Assembly (NCBI RefSeq): GCF_000738435.1
Contig: NZ_CP003984.1
Coordinates: 496,001 to 560,000 of the forward strand
Length of the DNA: 64,000 bases
Direction: 5' to 3'
DNA from: Planktomarina temperata RCA23
GTDB lineage: Bacteria > Pseudomonadota > Alphaproteobacteria > Rhodobacterales > Rhodobacteraceae
Shown here: positions 1 through 8,129 of the stretch, piece after piece
Position numbering within the stretch: the stretch's first letter is position 1
Layout: the number at the start of each line of letters is the position of its first letter
The notes under the pieces: generated by a model
Database searches by the model: none
Seen by the model: the letters and a program-made list of their open reading frames with translations, nothing else
What the model was told of the DNA's origin: nothing
Position numbers and translations under genes: made by a program

Positions 1-617
1 CGGACATTTCCAAAATTGTAAAGCGGCTCGCCCATGCCCATAAGGACGATGTTCGATAGAAGCCTTGCGGAGGTGGCCGGATTGCGCCCCGGAGCGGGCC
101 ATTCGCCCAGATCATCCCGAGCCAGCATCACCTGGCCAATAATTTCCCCTGCGGTGAGGTTGCGCACCAGTTTTTGCGTCCCCGTGTGGCAAAACGAACA
201 GGTGAGGGTACAGCCAACTTGACTGCTGATGCAGAGCGTGCCGCGATCAGATTCAGGAATGTAGACCGTTTCCACCTCATGCCCGCCCGCAATGCGCACC
301 AGATATTTGCGTGTGCCATCAGTTGACACTTGCTTTGAGACCACTTCGGGAATTGCGATCACAAAATGGTCCGCCAAAAGCGCGCGGTAGTCTTTGGACA
401 GATTTGTCATCTGCTCAAAATCGCGCACGCCTTTTTCGTAGATCCATTGCCAGAGCTGCCCCAGCCGCATTTTCACCTGCTTCGAAGGGGTGCCCGCTGT
501 GATCAAAGCCTCCTGCAGCGCATCCCGCGTCAGGCCAACCAGATTGATGGGCCCTTCTGGCAACTTGCGTGGCAGGGTCACGAGATCTTGGGTGATGGGA
601 GCGGAGGCAGAGGTCAT
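1..617 (-). CDS. rlmN: 23S rRNA (adenine-2503-C2)-methyltransferase RlmN, 3' end cut by window edge
   Basis: Radical-SAM enzyme that methylates C2 of A2503 in 23S rRNA, and of A37 in some tRNAs. About 205 N-terminal codons are visible, starting at the ATG whose complement is at 615-617. They read [15 protein letters not shown] and reach the radical-SAM cysteine cluster CTLTCSFC, preceded by ISSQVG and followed by [16 protein letters not shown], then [14 protein letters not shown] at the edge. These are hallmark RlmN segments. The C-terminal part with the second catalytic cysteine lies outside the window. The next gene upstream is the IalB-like gene on the same strand, with a hairpin between them, so rlmN probably has its own promoter. 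Identification is firm; only the end is missing. Confidence 0.95.
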   Translation of the reverse strand, partial: MTSASAPITQDLVTLPRKLPEGPINLVGLTRDALQEALITAGTPSKQVKMRLGQLWQWIYEKGVRDFEQMTNLSKDYRALLADHFVIAIPEVVSKQVSTDGTRKYLVRIAGGHEVETVYIPESDRGTLCISSQVGCTLTCSFCHTGTQKLVRNLTAGEIIGQVMLARDDLGEWPAPGRNPATSARLLSNIVLMGMGEPLYNFGNV

Positions 618-638
618 GGCTGTTATCCATATGAAGAA

Positions 639-658
639 GGCCCTGCTTTAGCAGGGCC
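639..658 (-). terminator. Hairpin between ialB-like gene and rlmN
   Basis: A perfect inverted repeat GGCCCTGC-TTTA-GCAGGGCC lies just downstream of the stop of the minus-strand IalB-like gene and before rlmN. On the minus strand it is followed by a short pyrimidine stretch (TTCTT), so it could be an intrinsic terminator for the IalB-like gene. The T-tract is weak. Confidence 0.55.
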
Positions 659-687
659 CGGGGTGTTTGCCAATCGTACGGAGCATT

Positions 688-1212
688 TTAGCCGGTGCAG
701 CGTTTTTCAGAATCGGTGACTGCGGCGGTGAAGCCTTTCAGGCTGAATGTGTCTTTTGTCACCGTGCCGCGCTCTGATTGCGCTGTAATCACGGCCTTTG
801 CGCCGCGTTTCATGGCTGCAACAATCTTAGCGTCATCGCTTGGGCTGGGCGGCCAGGCCCATTCGCCATCGATTGAGAGCTCAAAATCGGCGCCGTCGAT
901 GTTCAAAATGATCGGGCGATCCTTGGCGAAAGGATAACCACCGGTGAAGGCCACTTGGCCTTTCACATCATTCCCGGGGCGGTGAAATACAAACAGAAGG
1001 ATCTGGCCACGGCGCACCGAAACGACCTTGCCGCCCTTGGTGTTGACAGTTTCTTTGGGAGCCGTCACGGCCCAGCATTCTTTTGGGTCACTTTCTACGA
1101 AAACCGACCAATCGGTTTTGGCGGCCACCCGGTTTGAGGTTTCTTGCGCGGAAGCGGCCGAACAAAGAAGTGCCAAAACACATGCCACAGAAGAAATCAC
1201 TGTCTTTAACAT
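688..1212 (-). CDS. Invasion-associated locus B (IalB) family secreted protein
   Basis: Encodes 174 aa. I chose the ATG at 1212, which begins MLKTVISSVACVLALLC. It is preceded by AAAGGCG and gives a clean signal peptide of about 22 residues ending in ASA before QETSN. The mature part shows the IalB pattern: DWSVFVESDPKECWAV, a central RRGQILLFVFHRPG strand, a GGYPF turn, and a C-terminal FSLKGFTAAV stretch with a terminal Cys. The two cysteines (in KECWA and KRCTG) probably form a disulfide. IalB-family proteins are exported; their molecular role outside Bartonella invasion is not established, and free-living marine bacteria carry them. The gene stands alone between rlmN and a divergent asparaginase. 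Confidence 0.82.
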   Translation of the reverse strand: MLKTVISSVACVLALLCSAASAQETSNRVAAKTDWSVFVESDPKECWAVTAPKETVNTKGGKVVSVRRGQILLFVFHRPGNDVKGQVAFTGGYPFAKDRPIILNIDGADFELSIDGEWAWPPSPSDDAKIVAAMKRGAKAVITAQSERGTVTKDTFSLKGFTAAVTDSEKRCTG

Positions 1213-1374
1213 TAGATACGCCTTTATTAATTTCGCCGGTCGCCCCATGGGCGCAGAGGTTTCATCTGGCCGTAGAGGTCGTCCTTTGGTATGGGGAACC
1301 TAACGCACCAGAGACCTGTGGGGGAAGCCCTCAAAGGGTACTCTTGGCAAAAAAATGCTTATTTGGAGACCGAA

Positions 1375-2349
1375 ATGTTAAACGCAACTCCCTTGATCGA
1401 AGTTTGGCGGGGCGAATTTTTAGAAAGTCAGCATCGCGGTCATGCGGTGGTGTGCAATTTCGAAGGCGAAATTATAGAGGCTTGGGGTGATCCTGAGCAT
1501 GTGATCCTGCCCCGGTCATCGTGCAAAATATTGCAAGCCCTTCCCCTCGTGACCTCTGGCGCGGCCGCGGCCCAAGGCTTGACGGCGCGGCATCTGGCAT
1601 TGGCCTGCGCCTCACATCAGGGGGCTGATATCCATTCGCAGCTTGTGCTGGACTGGTTGGGGCAGCTCGGCAAGACCGATGCGGATTTTCGCTGTGGGAC
1701 CCAGTGGCCCCGGGATATACCGGCCAGTAATCACCTGGTGAAAACCGATCAATCCGCCTGCCGTTACCACAATAATTGCTCCGGAAAACACTGCGGATTT
1801 TTGACCTTGGCGCAACATTTGCGGGCCGGGCCCGAGTATCACGAGGTGGATCACCCGGTTCAAATTGCCGTGCGGGCGGCCTTTGAAGAGATGACGGGCG
1901 AGACCAGCCCTGGCTATGGCATTGACGGCTGCTCTGCGCCCAATTGGGCCTGCAGTATAGCCGGTTTGGCCCGGGCTATGGCGCGCTGTGCCGCCGGCGG
2001 CGCCGATCCGCTTGGAAAGGCCGCTTCACAGTTGCGCGATGCCATGATGGCGCATCCGGAATTGGTGGCGGGCGAGACCCGTGCCTGCACGGAATTGATG
2101 CGCGCGGCTCCTGGCGTTGCACTGAAGACGGGGGCAGAGGCTGTGTTTATCGCGATTATCCCAGGTCTGCGGGCGGGGATCGCGGTGAAGATTGAAGATG
2201 GGGCGACCCGCGCCAGTGAGGCGCTGATCGCGGCTTTGCTGATCCGTCTTGGGGTGCTGGAGGCGGATCATCCCGCCGCTCTCAAACGCTTGGGCCCGAT
2301 CCACAATTGGGATGGGCTGCAGACGGGACAGATTTCGGCGCTCCTCTAA
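1375..2349 (+). CDS. Type II L-asparaginase (Rhizobium etli ReAV / Asparaginase_II family)
   Basis: Hydrolyses L-asparagine to aspartate and ammonia. The 324-aa product starts at the ATG at 1375, which has GGAG 6-7 nt upstream; longer in-frame starts lack a ribosome site. Residues match the unusual Rhizobium-type asparaginase rather than the E. coli type: SSCK with Ser48 and Lys51 (the tandem Ser-Lys nucleophile pair), CSGKH with Cys135 and Lys138, and GCSAP with Cys186 (the metal-site residues). The positions agree closely with those described for ReAV. There is no signal peptide, so the enzyme is cytoplasmic. It is convergent with serB and has no obvious partner, and probably supplies ammonium and aspartate. 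Confidence 0.88.
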   Translation: MLNATPLIEVWRGEFLESQHRGHAVVCNFEGEIIEAWGDPEHVILPRSSCKILQALPLVTSGAAAAQGLTARHLALACASHQGADIHSQLVLDWLGQLGKTDADFRCGTQWPRDIPASNHLVKTDQSACRYHNNCSGKHCGFLTLAQHLRAGPEYHEVDHPVQIAVRAAFEEMTGETSPGYGIDGCSAPNWACSIAGLARAMARCAAGGADPLGKAASQLRDAMMAHPELVAGETRACTELMRAAPGVALKTGAEAVFIAIIPGLRAGIAVKIEDGATRASEALIAALLIRLGVLEADHPAALKRLGPIHNWDGLQTGQISALL

Positions 2350-2375
2350 GGTATTGAATTGGGATATGTTCAACC

Positions 2376-2400
2376 GGCCAAAGCGGCGTCCACTTTGGTC
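2376..2400. terminator. Hairpin between convergent ansA-type gene and serB
   Basis: The inverted repeat GGCCAAAG / CTTTGGTC with a 9-nt loop sits in the 60-nt gap between the convergent stops of the asparaginase gene and serB. It lacks a U-tract on either strand, so terminator function is only suggested by its position. Confidence 0.35.
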
Positions 2401-2409
2401 GATCAAGCG

Positions 2410-3288
2410 CTAGGGTGTGACAAATTGCGAAGATGAATAGCCTTGCAGGTAGAGCAGCGCGGTCAAATCTCCGTGATTGATGCGCACCGACACCTGCTCT
2501 TGCACCATGGGTTTGGCATGAAGCGCCACGCCGGTCCCGGCCAGCTGCAACATGCCTAAATCATTGGCGCCATCTCCAACGGCCAGGACATCTTGAGGCG
2601 TGAGGCCGCGCGCGGCTGTAAGCTCGTTGAGCGCTGTCACCTTTGCTTCACGGCCCAATATGGGCAGTCCCACCTCACCGGTCAAAGAGTGATCCGCCTG
2701 CAACAGCCGGTTGGCCCTGTGGCTATCAAACCCAAGCGTGCTGGCAACCTTGGCTGTGAAGTCCGTAAAGCCGCCGCTGACAAGATCCGCATAGGCGCCA
2801 TTCGCTTTCATCGTTGCCAAAAGCTGCGCGCCACCGGGCATATAGGTGATGCGTGTTTGATAGACTTTGTCGATGATCTCAACCGCCAGGCCTTTGAGCA
2901 GCCCGGTGCGCTCTTGCAGGGCTTGTTCGAAATCCAATTCGCCATTCATCGCTCTTGCGGTGATCTGTGAGACCTCATCGCCAACGCCGGCTTCCACGGC
3001 CAGTTCATCGATGCACTCTTGCTCAATCATGGTGCTGTCCATATCGGCCAGCAACATTTTCTTGCGTCGCCCGGCGCTGGGCTGCATCACCAGATCAATG
3101 TTCTGCGCCTGCATCTCTTGCCACACCTGCCAGAGGGTGTCGGGGCTTTGCAGGCATTCAAATTCCACGGCCTCGCGCGGTGCTAACCAAGTGAGGTCCC
3201 GCCCGCCCCAGGCATTGCAGAGCGATTGCGCCAGATTGGGGGTGATGGCCGTTTGGCCTGGCTGGCACAATAAAGTGGTTACAAACAT
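2410..3288 (-). CDS. serB: Phosphoserine phosphatase SerB
   Basis: Catalyses the last step of serine synthesis, O-phospho-L-serine to L-serine. The 292-aa product starts at MFVTTLLCQPG (ATG at 3288, AAGGA upstream). The HAD motif I LLADMDSTMIEQE contains nucleophile Asp82 and acid Asp84. Motif II lies in LVSGGFTDF and motif IV in AVGDGANDLGML. The region before the HAD core is an N-terminal ACT-like extension of about 75 residues, usual for long SerB proteins. The other two serine-pathway genes, serC and serA, start 0.8 kb away on the opposite strand, so all three steps lie within about 4.5 kb. Confidence 0.95.
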   Translation of the reverse strand: MFVTTLLCQPGQTAITPNLAQSLCNAWGGRDLTWLAPREAVEFECLQSPDTLWQVWQEMQAQNIDLVMQPSAGRRKKMLLADMDSTMIEQECIDELAVEAGVGDEVSQITARAMNGELDFEQALQERTGLLKGLAVEIIDKVYQTRITYMPGGAQLLATMKANGAYADLVSGGFTDFTAKVASTLGFDSHRANRLLQADHSLTGEVGLPILGREAKVTALNELTAARGLTPQDVLAVGDGANDLGMLQLAGTGVALHAKPMVQEQVSVRINHGDLTALLYLQGYSSSQFVTP

Positions 3289-3404
3289 CCGCGATATTCC
3301 TTCTTTGATGCCATGTGCCAAGAAGTTTGCACAGTTGCAAGTGATCCAAAGCCGCCTGCCGGGCGAAACAACCTTGAAAGACATTTGGGCAAAGGGATAG
3401 GACA

Positions 3405-3902
3405 ATGCGGATACTCGTGGCGTTGGTCGTGGTGTTTTGGGCGAATATGGCGATAGCGGAGTTACAGTTTCCTTCGCTGGATGCCGATGATTTGAACGGG
3501 CGCGCTGTCAGCCTGCCGCAAGATTTTCCGGGTGATCCCACGATTGTTTTCATTGCCTATAAACGGAACCAACAGCCGAGCATCAACGCCTGGGTGGCGC
3601 GTTTGGGGTTGCAAGAGCGTGGGGGACCGGCCTGGGTTGAGCTGCCCGTGGTCGGGCGCGGCGCGGCTCTGTTTCGAAGCTTCGTCGATAATGGCATGCG
3701 CTCCGGCATCACCTCAACGGCGATGCGCGGTCGGACGATTACGATTTATTCGAGCCAGCGTGCGTTCAATAAGGCATTGGGCATCGATGGGCGCAACGAG
3801 ATTTATACCGCTTTGGTGGGCCGAGACGGCCAAGTGCATGTGCTCATCGAGGGTGACGTCACCGATGAAAAAATAGCTCAACTGCGCGCTGCCTATCCTT
3901 AA
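3405..3902 (+). CDS. Secreted protein with thioredoxin-like strand pattern, function unknown
   Basis: A 165-aa product with a signal peptide (MRILVALVVVFWANMAIA before ELQFP). GGATAGGA precedes the ATG. The mature part reads LQFPSLDADDLNGRAVSLPQDF, then PTIVFIAYKR, then WVELPVVGRG, and ends with ALVGRDGQVHVLIEGDVTDE. That order of strands resembles the thioredoxin fold, and distantly ATP10-like proteins, but there is no CxxC motif and no cysteine at all, so a redox role is unlikely. I do not recognise a named family. It is divergent from serB, and its stop codon directly abuts a repeat element. It probably works in the periplasm or attached to the envelope. Confidence 0.65.
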   Translation: MRILVALVVVFWANMAIAELQFPSLDADDLNGRAVSLPQDFPGDPTIVFIAYKRNQQPSINAWVARLGLQERGGPAWVELPVVGRGAALFRSFVDNGMRSGITSTAMRGRTITIYSSQRAFNKALGIDGRNEIYTALVGRDGQVHVLIEGDVTDEKIAQLRAAYP

Positions 3903-3903
3903 A

Positions 3904-3949
3904 AAGACCTCTGCATACCCCAACCGCCAAGCCACAACACTTTGCCCGG
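3904..3949 (+). repeat. Truncated copy (left end) of the AAGACCTCTG inverted-repeat element
   Basis: Begins AAGACCTCTGCATACCCCA and continues through the CCGCCAAGCCACAACACT block to TTTGCCCGG. This matches the left 46 nt of the intact element at 51212-51431 with only a few mismatches. No right terminus is found downstream, so the copy is an end fragment. It begins 2 nt after the stop codon of the preceding gene. Confidence 0.75.
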
Positions 3950-4050
3950 ATGGCGAAGTTTCCGATCGGCTCAGAATGTGGCCCGGCTGCGATGCAATTT
4001 GTGTAAAATCCGACATTTCTGCTCTTGTGGCTGAATGGGCAATTGGGTAG

Positions 4051-4100
4051 CTCAGCAGATGGGACACCCTTCCCCAACGAAGGGCGCATATCTGAGAGGA
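4051..4100 (+). promoter_or_regulatory. Probable serC leader RNA (hairpin next to the serC ribosome site)
   Basis: The inner stem CCCTTC (4067-4072) pairs with GAAGGG (4079-4084). An outer stem CTCAG (4051-4055) pairs with CTGAG (4092-4096), and the outer strand runs straight into the serC ribosome site GAGAGGA (4094-4100). A structured serC leader motif has been described upstream of serC-serA in alphaproteobacteria. Position and shape fit that motif, but I matched it from memory of its location, not by alignment. Folding would occlude the ribosome site, so it may control serC translation in cis. Confidence 0.55.
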
Positions 4101-4108
4101 TAGCATTG

Positions 4109-5251
4109 ATGGCTATTGAACATCCGGCATCGCGGCCGGCTAATCCGCGTTTTTCTTCTGGCCCTTGCGCCAAACCCCCCACATGGACCCAGAGCGCTTT
4201 GAGTGATGCTTGGCTTGGCCGTTCGCATCGCGCAGCAGGCGGCAAGGCAAAATTGGCTGAGGCCATAGAGCAAACCCGCCGCGTTCTAAAAATCCCGGCA
4301 GATTATAAAATCGGCATCGTACCGGCCTCCGATACTGGCGCTTTTGAGATGGCCATGTGGTCTTTGCTGGGCGAACGCCCGGCGCAGATGGTGGCCTGGG
4401 AAAGCTTTGGCGCTGGCTGGGTCAGCGATGTTGTGAAACAGTTGAAGATCGAGGCCTCCGAACATATCGCGCCCTATGGCGAAATTTTCGACATGGCGGC
4501 GCTGAATTATGACAATGACGTTTGCTTCACTTGGAACGGCACGACCTCCGGCGTGTGTATGCCTGATGGCTCTGCTATTGCGGCCGATCGCGCGGGTTTG
4601 ACACTTTGCGACGCAACCTCTGCGGCCTTTGCCGTGGACCTGCCTTGGGACAAACTTGATGTGACAACCTTCAGCTGGCAAAAAGTGCTCGGCGGGGAAG
4701 CGGCGCATGGGGTGCTTATTCTCTCACCCCGTGCGGTGGAGCGGCTGGAAAGCTACACCCCGGCCTGGCCCATGCCGAAAATTTTTCGCCTCACCAAGGG
4801 CGGCAAGCTGATCGAAGGCATTTTCCGAGGCGAGACGATCAACACCCCGTCGATGCTCTGCGTTGAGGATTATTTGTTTGCGTTGGATTGGGCTGAAAGC
4901 CTTGGTGGTCTCGCAGGGTTGATCGCCCGCGCGCAGGCCAATGCCAAAGCGGTTGGGGATTTTTGCGACACCCGGGATTGGATTGACAATCTTGCTGTGG
5001 ATCCGGCGACGCGCTCGGTCACCTCAGTGTGTTTGAAATTCACCGATCCGCGCATTCAAGATCCGGCAGGTTTTGCCAAAGCGGTCGCCAAACGCCTAGA
5101 GGCGGAGGGCGCGGCCCTGGATATCGGTGCCTATCGCGACGCGCCAGCAGGCCTACGCATTTGGTGCGGGGCGACGGTTGAAACGGCAGATGTCCTGGCG
5201 ATGTTGCCCTGGCTGGAATGGGCTTACCGCTGCGAGCTTGACGCAGAATAA
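4109..5251 (+). CDS. serC: Phosphoserine aminotransferase SerC
   Basis: PLP enzyme converting 3-phosphohydroxypyruvate and glutamate to phosphoserine and 2-oxoglutarate; it also acts in pyridoxine synthesis. The 380-aa product starts at the ATG at 4109, with GAGAGGA 8 nt upstream. A longer in-frame extension to 4025 would read through the leader hairpin and is rejected. The PLP-binding lysine is Lys192 in [16 protein letters not shown]. Other marks are [13 protein letters not shown] at the N-terminus, the WNGTTSGV loop and [11 protein letters not shown]. It is of the alphaproteobacterial SerC type. serA follows after 54 nt, so the two form an operon with possible partial termination between them. 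Confidence 0.95.
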   Translation: MAIEHPASRPANPRFSSGPCAKPPTWTQSALSDAWLGRSHRAAGGKAKLAEAIEQTRRVLKIPADYKIGIVPASDTGAFEMAMWSLLGERPAQMVAWESFGAGWVSDVVKQLKIEASEHIAPYGEIFDMAALNYDNDVCFTWNGTTSGVCMPDGSAIAADRAGLTLCDATSAAFAVDLPWDKLDVTTFSWQKVLGGEAAHGVLILSPRAVERLESYTPAWPMPKIFRLTKGGKLIEGIFRGETINTPSMLCVEDYLFALDWAESLGGLAGLIARAQANAKAVGDFCDTRDWIDNLAVDPATRSVTSVCLKFTDPRIQDPAGFAKAVAKRLEAEGAALDIGAYRDAPAGLRIWCGATVETADVLAMLPWLEWAYRCELDAE

Positions 5252-5258
5252 TTTTTAG

Positions 5259-5280
5259 GTGGGGCTAGCCCCACTTTCTT
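5259..5280 (+). terminator. Hairpin with short T-run between serC and serA
   Basis: The palindrome GTGGGGCTAGCCCCAC (5259-5274) is followed by TTTCTT. It lies 8 nt after the serC stop and 31 nt before serA. It could terminate part of the serC transcript or mark an intra-operon attenuator. Confidence 0.55.
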
Positions 5281-5305
5281 CCCTCATAAAATAAGGAGCG
5301 CCGAT

Positions 5306-6901
5306 ATGGCCCCGAAAGTACTCGTATCTGACAAACTCTCTGAAACTGCTGTTCAAATCTTCCGCGATCGTGGCATTGAGGTGGATTTTGATCCCAGCAT
5401 TGGCAAGGACAAAGACAAATTGCTCTCTGTCATTGATCAATATGATGGCTTGGCCATTCGTTCTGCGACCAAGGCCACAGAAAAAATTATCAATGCGGCC
5501 AGCAATCTAAAGGTGATTGGCCGGGCTGGCATCGGTGTGGATAATATCGACCGGGCCGCTGCCTCCAAAAAAGGTGTGATCGTGATGAACACGCCCTTTG
5601 GCAATATGATCACCACCGCAGAACACGCCATTGCGATGATGTTCGCTGTGGCGCGGCAAATTCCTGAGGCCAGCGCCTCTACCCACGCGGGGAAATGGGA
5701 AAAATCCAAATTCATGGGGGTAGAGCTTACGGGCAAGACCCTTGGCGTGATTGGCGCGGGTAATATTGGCGGCATCGTCTGTGAGCGTGCCTTGGGCCTC
5801 AAGATGAAGGTTGTGGCCTATGATCCCTTCCTCTCCCAAGAGCGGGCCGAAAAATTGGGCGTGCAAAAAGTGGACCTGGACGAGCTTTTGGCGCGGGCCG
5901 ATTTCATCACATTGCATGTGCCCAAAACCGAGCAGACCAGCAATATTTTGAATGCTGAGGCGATTGCCAAGATGAAACCCGGTGTGCGGGTCATCAACTG
6001 CGCCCGTGGTGGTTTGGTCGATGAGGTCGCTTTGGCCGAGGCGCTGAAATCGGGTCATGTGGCCGGGGCAGCCTTCGATGTGTTCGAAGTGGAGCCGGCA
6101 ACAGACAGCCCTTTGTTCAACTTGCCCAATGTGGTTTGCACCCCCCATTTGGGCGCTGCCACAACGGAAGCGCAGGAAAACGTGGCCGTGCAAGTGGCTG
6201 AACAAATGTCTGACTATCTGCTGACGGGCGCTGTGACCAATGCGCTGAATATGCCATCGGTGACAGCTGAAGAGGCTAAGACCATGGGGCCATGGTTGGC
6301 ATTGGCTGGGCATTTGGGGGCCTTTATCGGGCAAATGACCTCCGAGCCCATTAAGGCGATTAATATTTTATATGATGGCACGGTCGCTTCGATGAATCTC
6401 GCAGCGCTCAACTGCGGCGTTGTGGCCGGGATCATGAAAGCGGGTAATCCTGATGTGAATATGGTGAGCGCTCCAGTGATTGCAGAAGAGCGCGGCATTA
6501 AGATCAGCACGACCAATCAAAATAAATCTGGTGTCTTTGATGCCTACATTAAAGTCACAGTGGTTACCCAAACCCGGGAACGCTCTGTCGCGGGCACAGT
6601 GTTCAGCGATGGCAAGCCGCGCTTTATCCAGATCAAGGGCATCAATGTAGATGCGGAAATTGGGCGTCACATGCTCTATACCACCAATAATGACGTGCCG
6701 GGCATTATCGGTGTATTGGGCTCGACCATGGGGAAAAATGAAGTGAATATTGCGAATTTTACATTGGGGCGCGCAGCGGAAGGTGGGCAGGCGATTGCCT
6801 TGCTGTATGTGGATGCGCCGGTCTCTGATCTGGTATTGGCCGATTTGCAGGCGACTGGAAAATTCAACCAAGTCAGTCGTTTAGAGTTTGATGTCTCATG
6901 A
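5306..6901 (+). CDS. serA: D-3-phosphoglycerate dehydrogenase SerA
   Basis: First step of serine synthesis: 3-phosphoglycerate plus NAD+ to 3-phosphohydroxypyruvate. The 531-aa product starts at the ATG at 5306 with AAGGAG upstream. Domain order is substrate-binding (about 1-100), the NAD-binding Rossmann domain with GVIGAGNIGGIV near residue 150, the D-2-hydroxyacid dehydrogenase signature around VINCARGGLVDEVAL, the catalytic His in CTPHLGAAT, an intervening ASB domain (about 320-450) and a C-terminal ACT domain beginning near RHMLYTTNNDVPGIIG. This long form with an ACT domain is usually subject to serine control. The stop codon overlaps the next gene's ATG. Confidence 0.96.
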   Translation: MAPKVLVSDKLSETAVQIFRDRGIEVDFDPSIGKDKDKLLSVIDQYDGLAIRSATKATEKIINAASNLKVIGRAGIGVDNIDRAAASKKGVIVMNTPFGNMITTAEHAIAMMFAVARQIPEASASTHAGKWEKSKFMGVELTGKTLGVIGAGNIGGIVCERALGLKMKVVAYDPFLSQERAEKLGVQKVDLDELLARADFITLHVPKTEQTSNILNAEAIAKMKPGVRVINCARGGLVDEVALAEALKSGHVAGAAFDVFEVEPATDSPLFNLPNVVCTPHLGAATTEAQENVAVQVAEQMSDYLLTGAVTNALNMPSVTAEEAKTMGPWLALAGHLGAFIGQMTSEPIKAINILYDGTVASMNLAALNCGVVAGIMKAGNPDVNMVSAPVIAEERGIKISTTNQNKSGVFDAYIKVTVVTQTRERSVAGTVFSDGKPRFIQIKGINVDAEIGRHMLYTTNNDVPGIIGVLGSTMGKNEVNIANFTLGRAAEGGQAIALLYVDAPVSDLVLADLQATGKFNQVSRLEFDVS

Positions 6902-7629
6902 CGGCGCTCTATGCGATTGGTGACATCCATGGCCAATTGGCCGGGCTGACCCAAGCGATTGAATGGATTGAAAAAGATGGTGGGCCCGAGGCCCCCATCG
7001 TCTTTCTTGGCGATTATATCGATCGGGGGCCTGACAGTCGTGGCGTTTTGGATTTTTTGATCCAGGGCCGCGATGCGGGGCGCAATTGGACATTTTTAAA
7101 GGGCAATCATGACCGGATGTTTGAGTGGTTTTTGCAAACTCCAAGCCGGGCAGATCCGCATCTGTTTACCGATTTGAGTTGGCTGCATGAGCGATTGGGC
7201 GGGCAAGACACGCTGCGCTCTTACGGTCTGGATTTCAGCGCGCGCCGGCGGCTCTCCGCGGTGCATGACGAGGCGTTGCGCGCGGTGCCAAAGGCGCACC
7301 TTGATTTTCTTGAGGGGTGCCCTTTGACCTTTGAGACAGAGGATTTGTTCTTTTGTCACGCAGGTATCCGCCCCGGTGTCGCATTGTGCGATCAGAATGA
7401 AGAAGATCTTTTGTGGATTCGCGAAGAGTTCCTGGATTTTGACGGTCGGCATCCAAAGATTATCGTGCATGGCCATTCGCCGATCGAGCGGGCCTGCCAT
7501 TATGGCAACAGAGTCAATCTCGACAGCGGCGCCGGTTATGGCCATCCACTTACGGCTGCGGTCTTTGAAGAGCTGAGGTGCAGCATTTTGACCGCGCAGG
7601 GCCGGCGCAAAATATCTATGGCTGCATAG
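6898..7629 (+). CDS. PPP-family serine/threonine-type phosphoprotein phosphatase
   Basis: A 243-aa calcineurin-like phosphoesterase of the bacterial PphA/PrpE type. The metal-binding motifs are all present: GDIHGQ (residues 8-13), GDYIDRGPDS (near 40) and GNHDRM (near 65), followed by histidines in CHAGIRPG and VHGHSP. It starts at the ATG inside the serA stop (ATGA overlap), so it is translationally coupled to serine synthesis; why is unknown. It has no signal peptide or membrane segment. Substrates could be phosphoproteins or small phosphate esters; diadenosine tetraphosphate hydrolysis is an alternative, because ApaH shares these motifs. Confidence 0.85.
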   Translation: MTALYAIGDIHGQLAGLTQAIEWIEKDGGPEAPIVFLGDYIDRGPDSRGVLDFLIQGRDAGRNWTFLKGNHDRMFEWFLQTPSRADPHLFTDLSWLHERLGGQDTLRSYGLDFSARRRLSAVHDEALRAVPKAHLDFLEGCPLTFETEDLFFCHAGIRPGVALCDQNEEDLLWIREEFLDFDGRHPKIIVHGHSPIERACHYGNRVNLDSGAGYGHPLTAAVFEELRCSILTAQGRRKISMAA

Positions 7630-7640
7630 ATCCGCCGCCT

Positions 7641-8126
7641 TTACGGTAGATGCTCTTTAAATGCGGCGAGCACGGAGCGGTAGACATCGCGCTTGAAAGA
7701 CACAATCGCCTCGGGCAGATCGGCGGGGGCGATCCATTTCCAGGCGGAGAATTCAGGCTCATCTGTGTCAATATTCACATCTGAATCTTCGCCTAGAAAA
7801 CGCATCAAAAACCATTTTTGTTCCTGGCCGCGGTATTTGCCGCCCCAAAGCTGTGGGATCAAATCCGCGGGCAGCTCATAGGGAATCCAGCCCGGGGTTT
7901 CTGCAAGGATTTGCACTTTTTGCGCTGGAACGCCGGTTTCTTCTTCCAGTTCACGCAGGGCAGCCACCCGGGCATCCTCGCCCGGATCAATGCCCCCCTG
8001 GGGCATTTGCCAAGCCTCAGAATAATGCTCGAGCCTTTGGGCGACAAAGACCAGGCCCGCCCGATTGATGAGCATGACGCCAACATTGGGTCTATAGGGC
8101 AGCTGTTCAATATCAGAGTGGCGCAT
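7641..8126 (-). CDS. rppH: RNA pyrophosphohydrolase RppH (Nudix)
   Basis: Removes pyrophosphate from the 5' end of mRNA and so starts decay. The 161-aa product has the Nudix box [20 protein letters not shown] followed by TGV, and the RppH-type N-terminus [20 protein letters not shown]. The C-terminal stretch [22 protein letters not shown] is typical. It follows ctpA by 3 nt on the same strand, the gene order usual in Rhodobacterales. Confidence 0.93.
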   Translation of the reverse strand: MRHSDIEQLPYRPNVGVMLINRAGLVFVAQRLEHYSEAWQMPQGGIDPGEDARVAALRELEEETGVPAQKVQILAETPGWIPYELPADLIPQLWGGKYRGQEQKWFLMRFLGEDSDVNIDTDEPEFSAWKWIAPADLPEAIVSFKRDVYRSVLAAFKEHLP

Positions 8127-8129
8127 CTG

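Noticed and set aside
4045-4100. tRNA-like sequence (GGGTAGCTCAGCAGATGGGA and a CCTTC...GAAGG arm)
   Set aside because: The D-arm second strand, the T-arm and the acceptor stem are missing and a ribosome site follows directly; it fits better as the serC leader hairpin.
5507-6334. 275-residue open frame on the minus strand
   Set aside because: Antisense to serA; rich in His and Arg as expected from the complement of the real gene, with no family motif.
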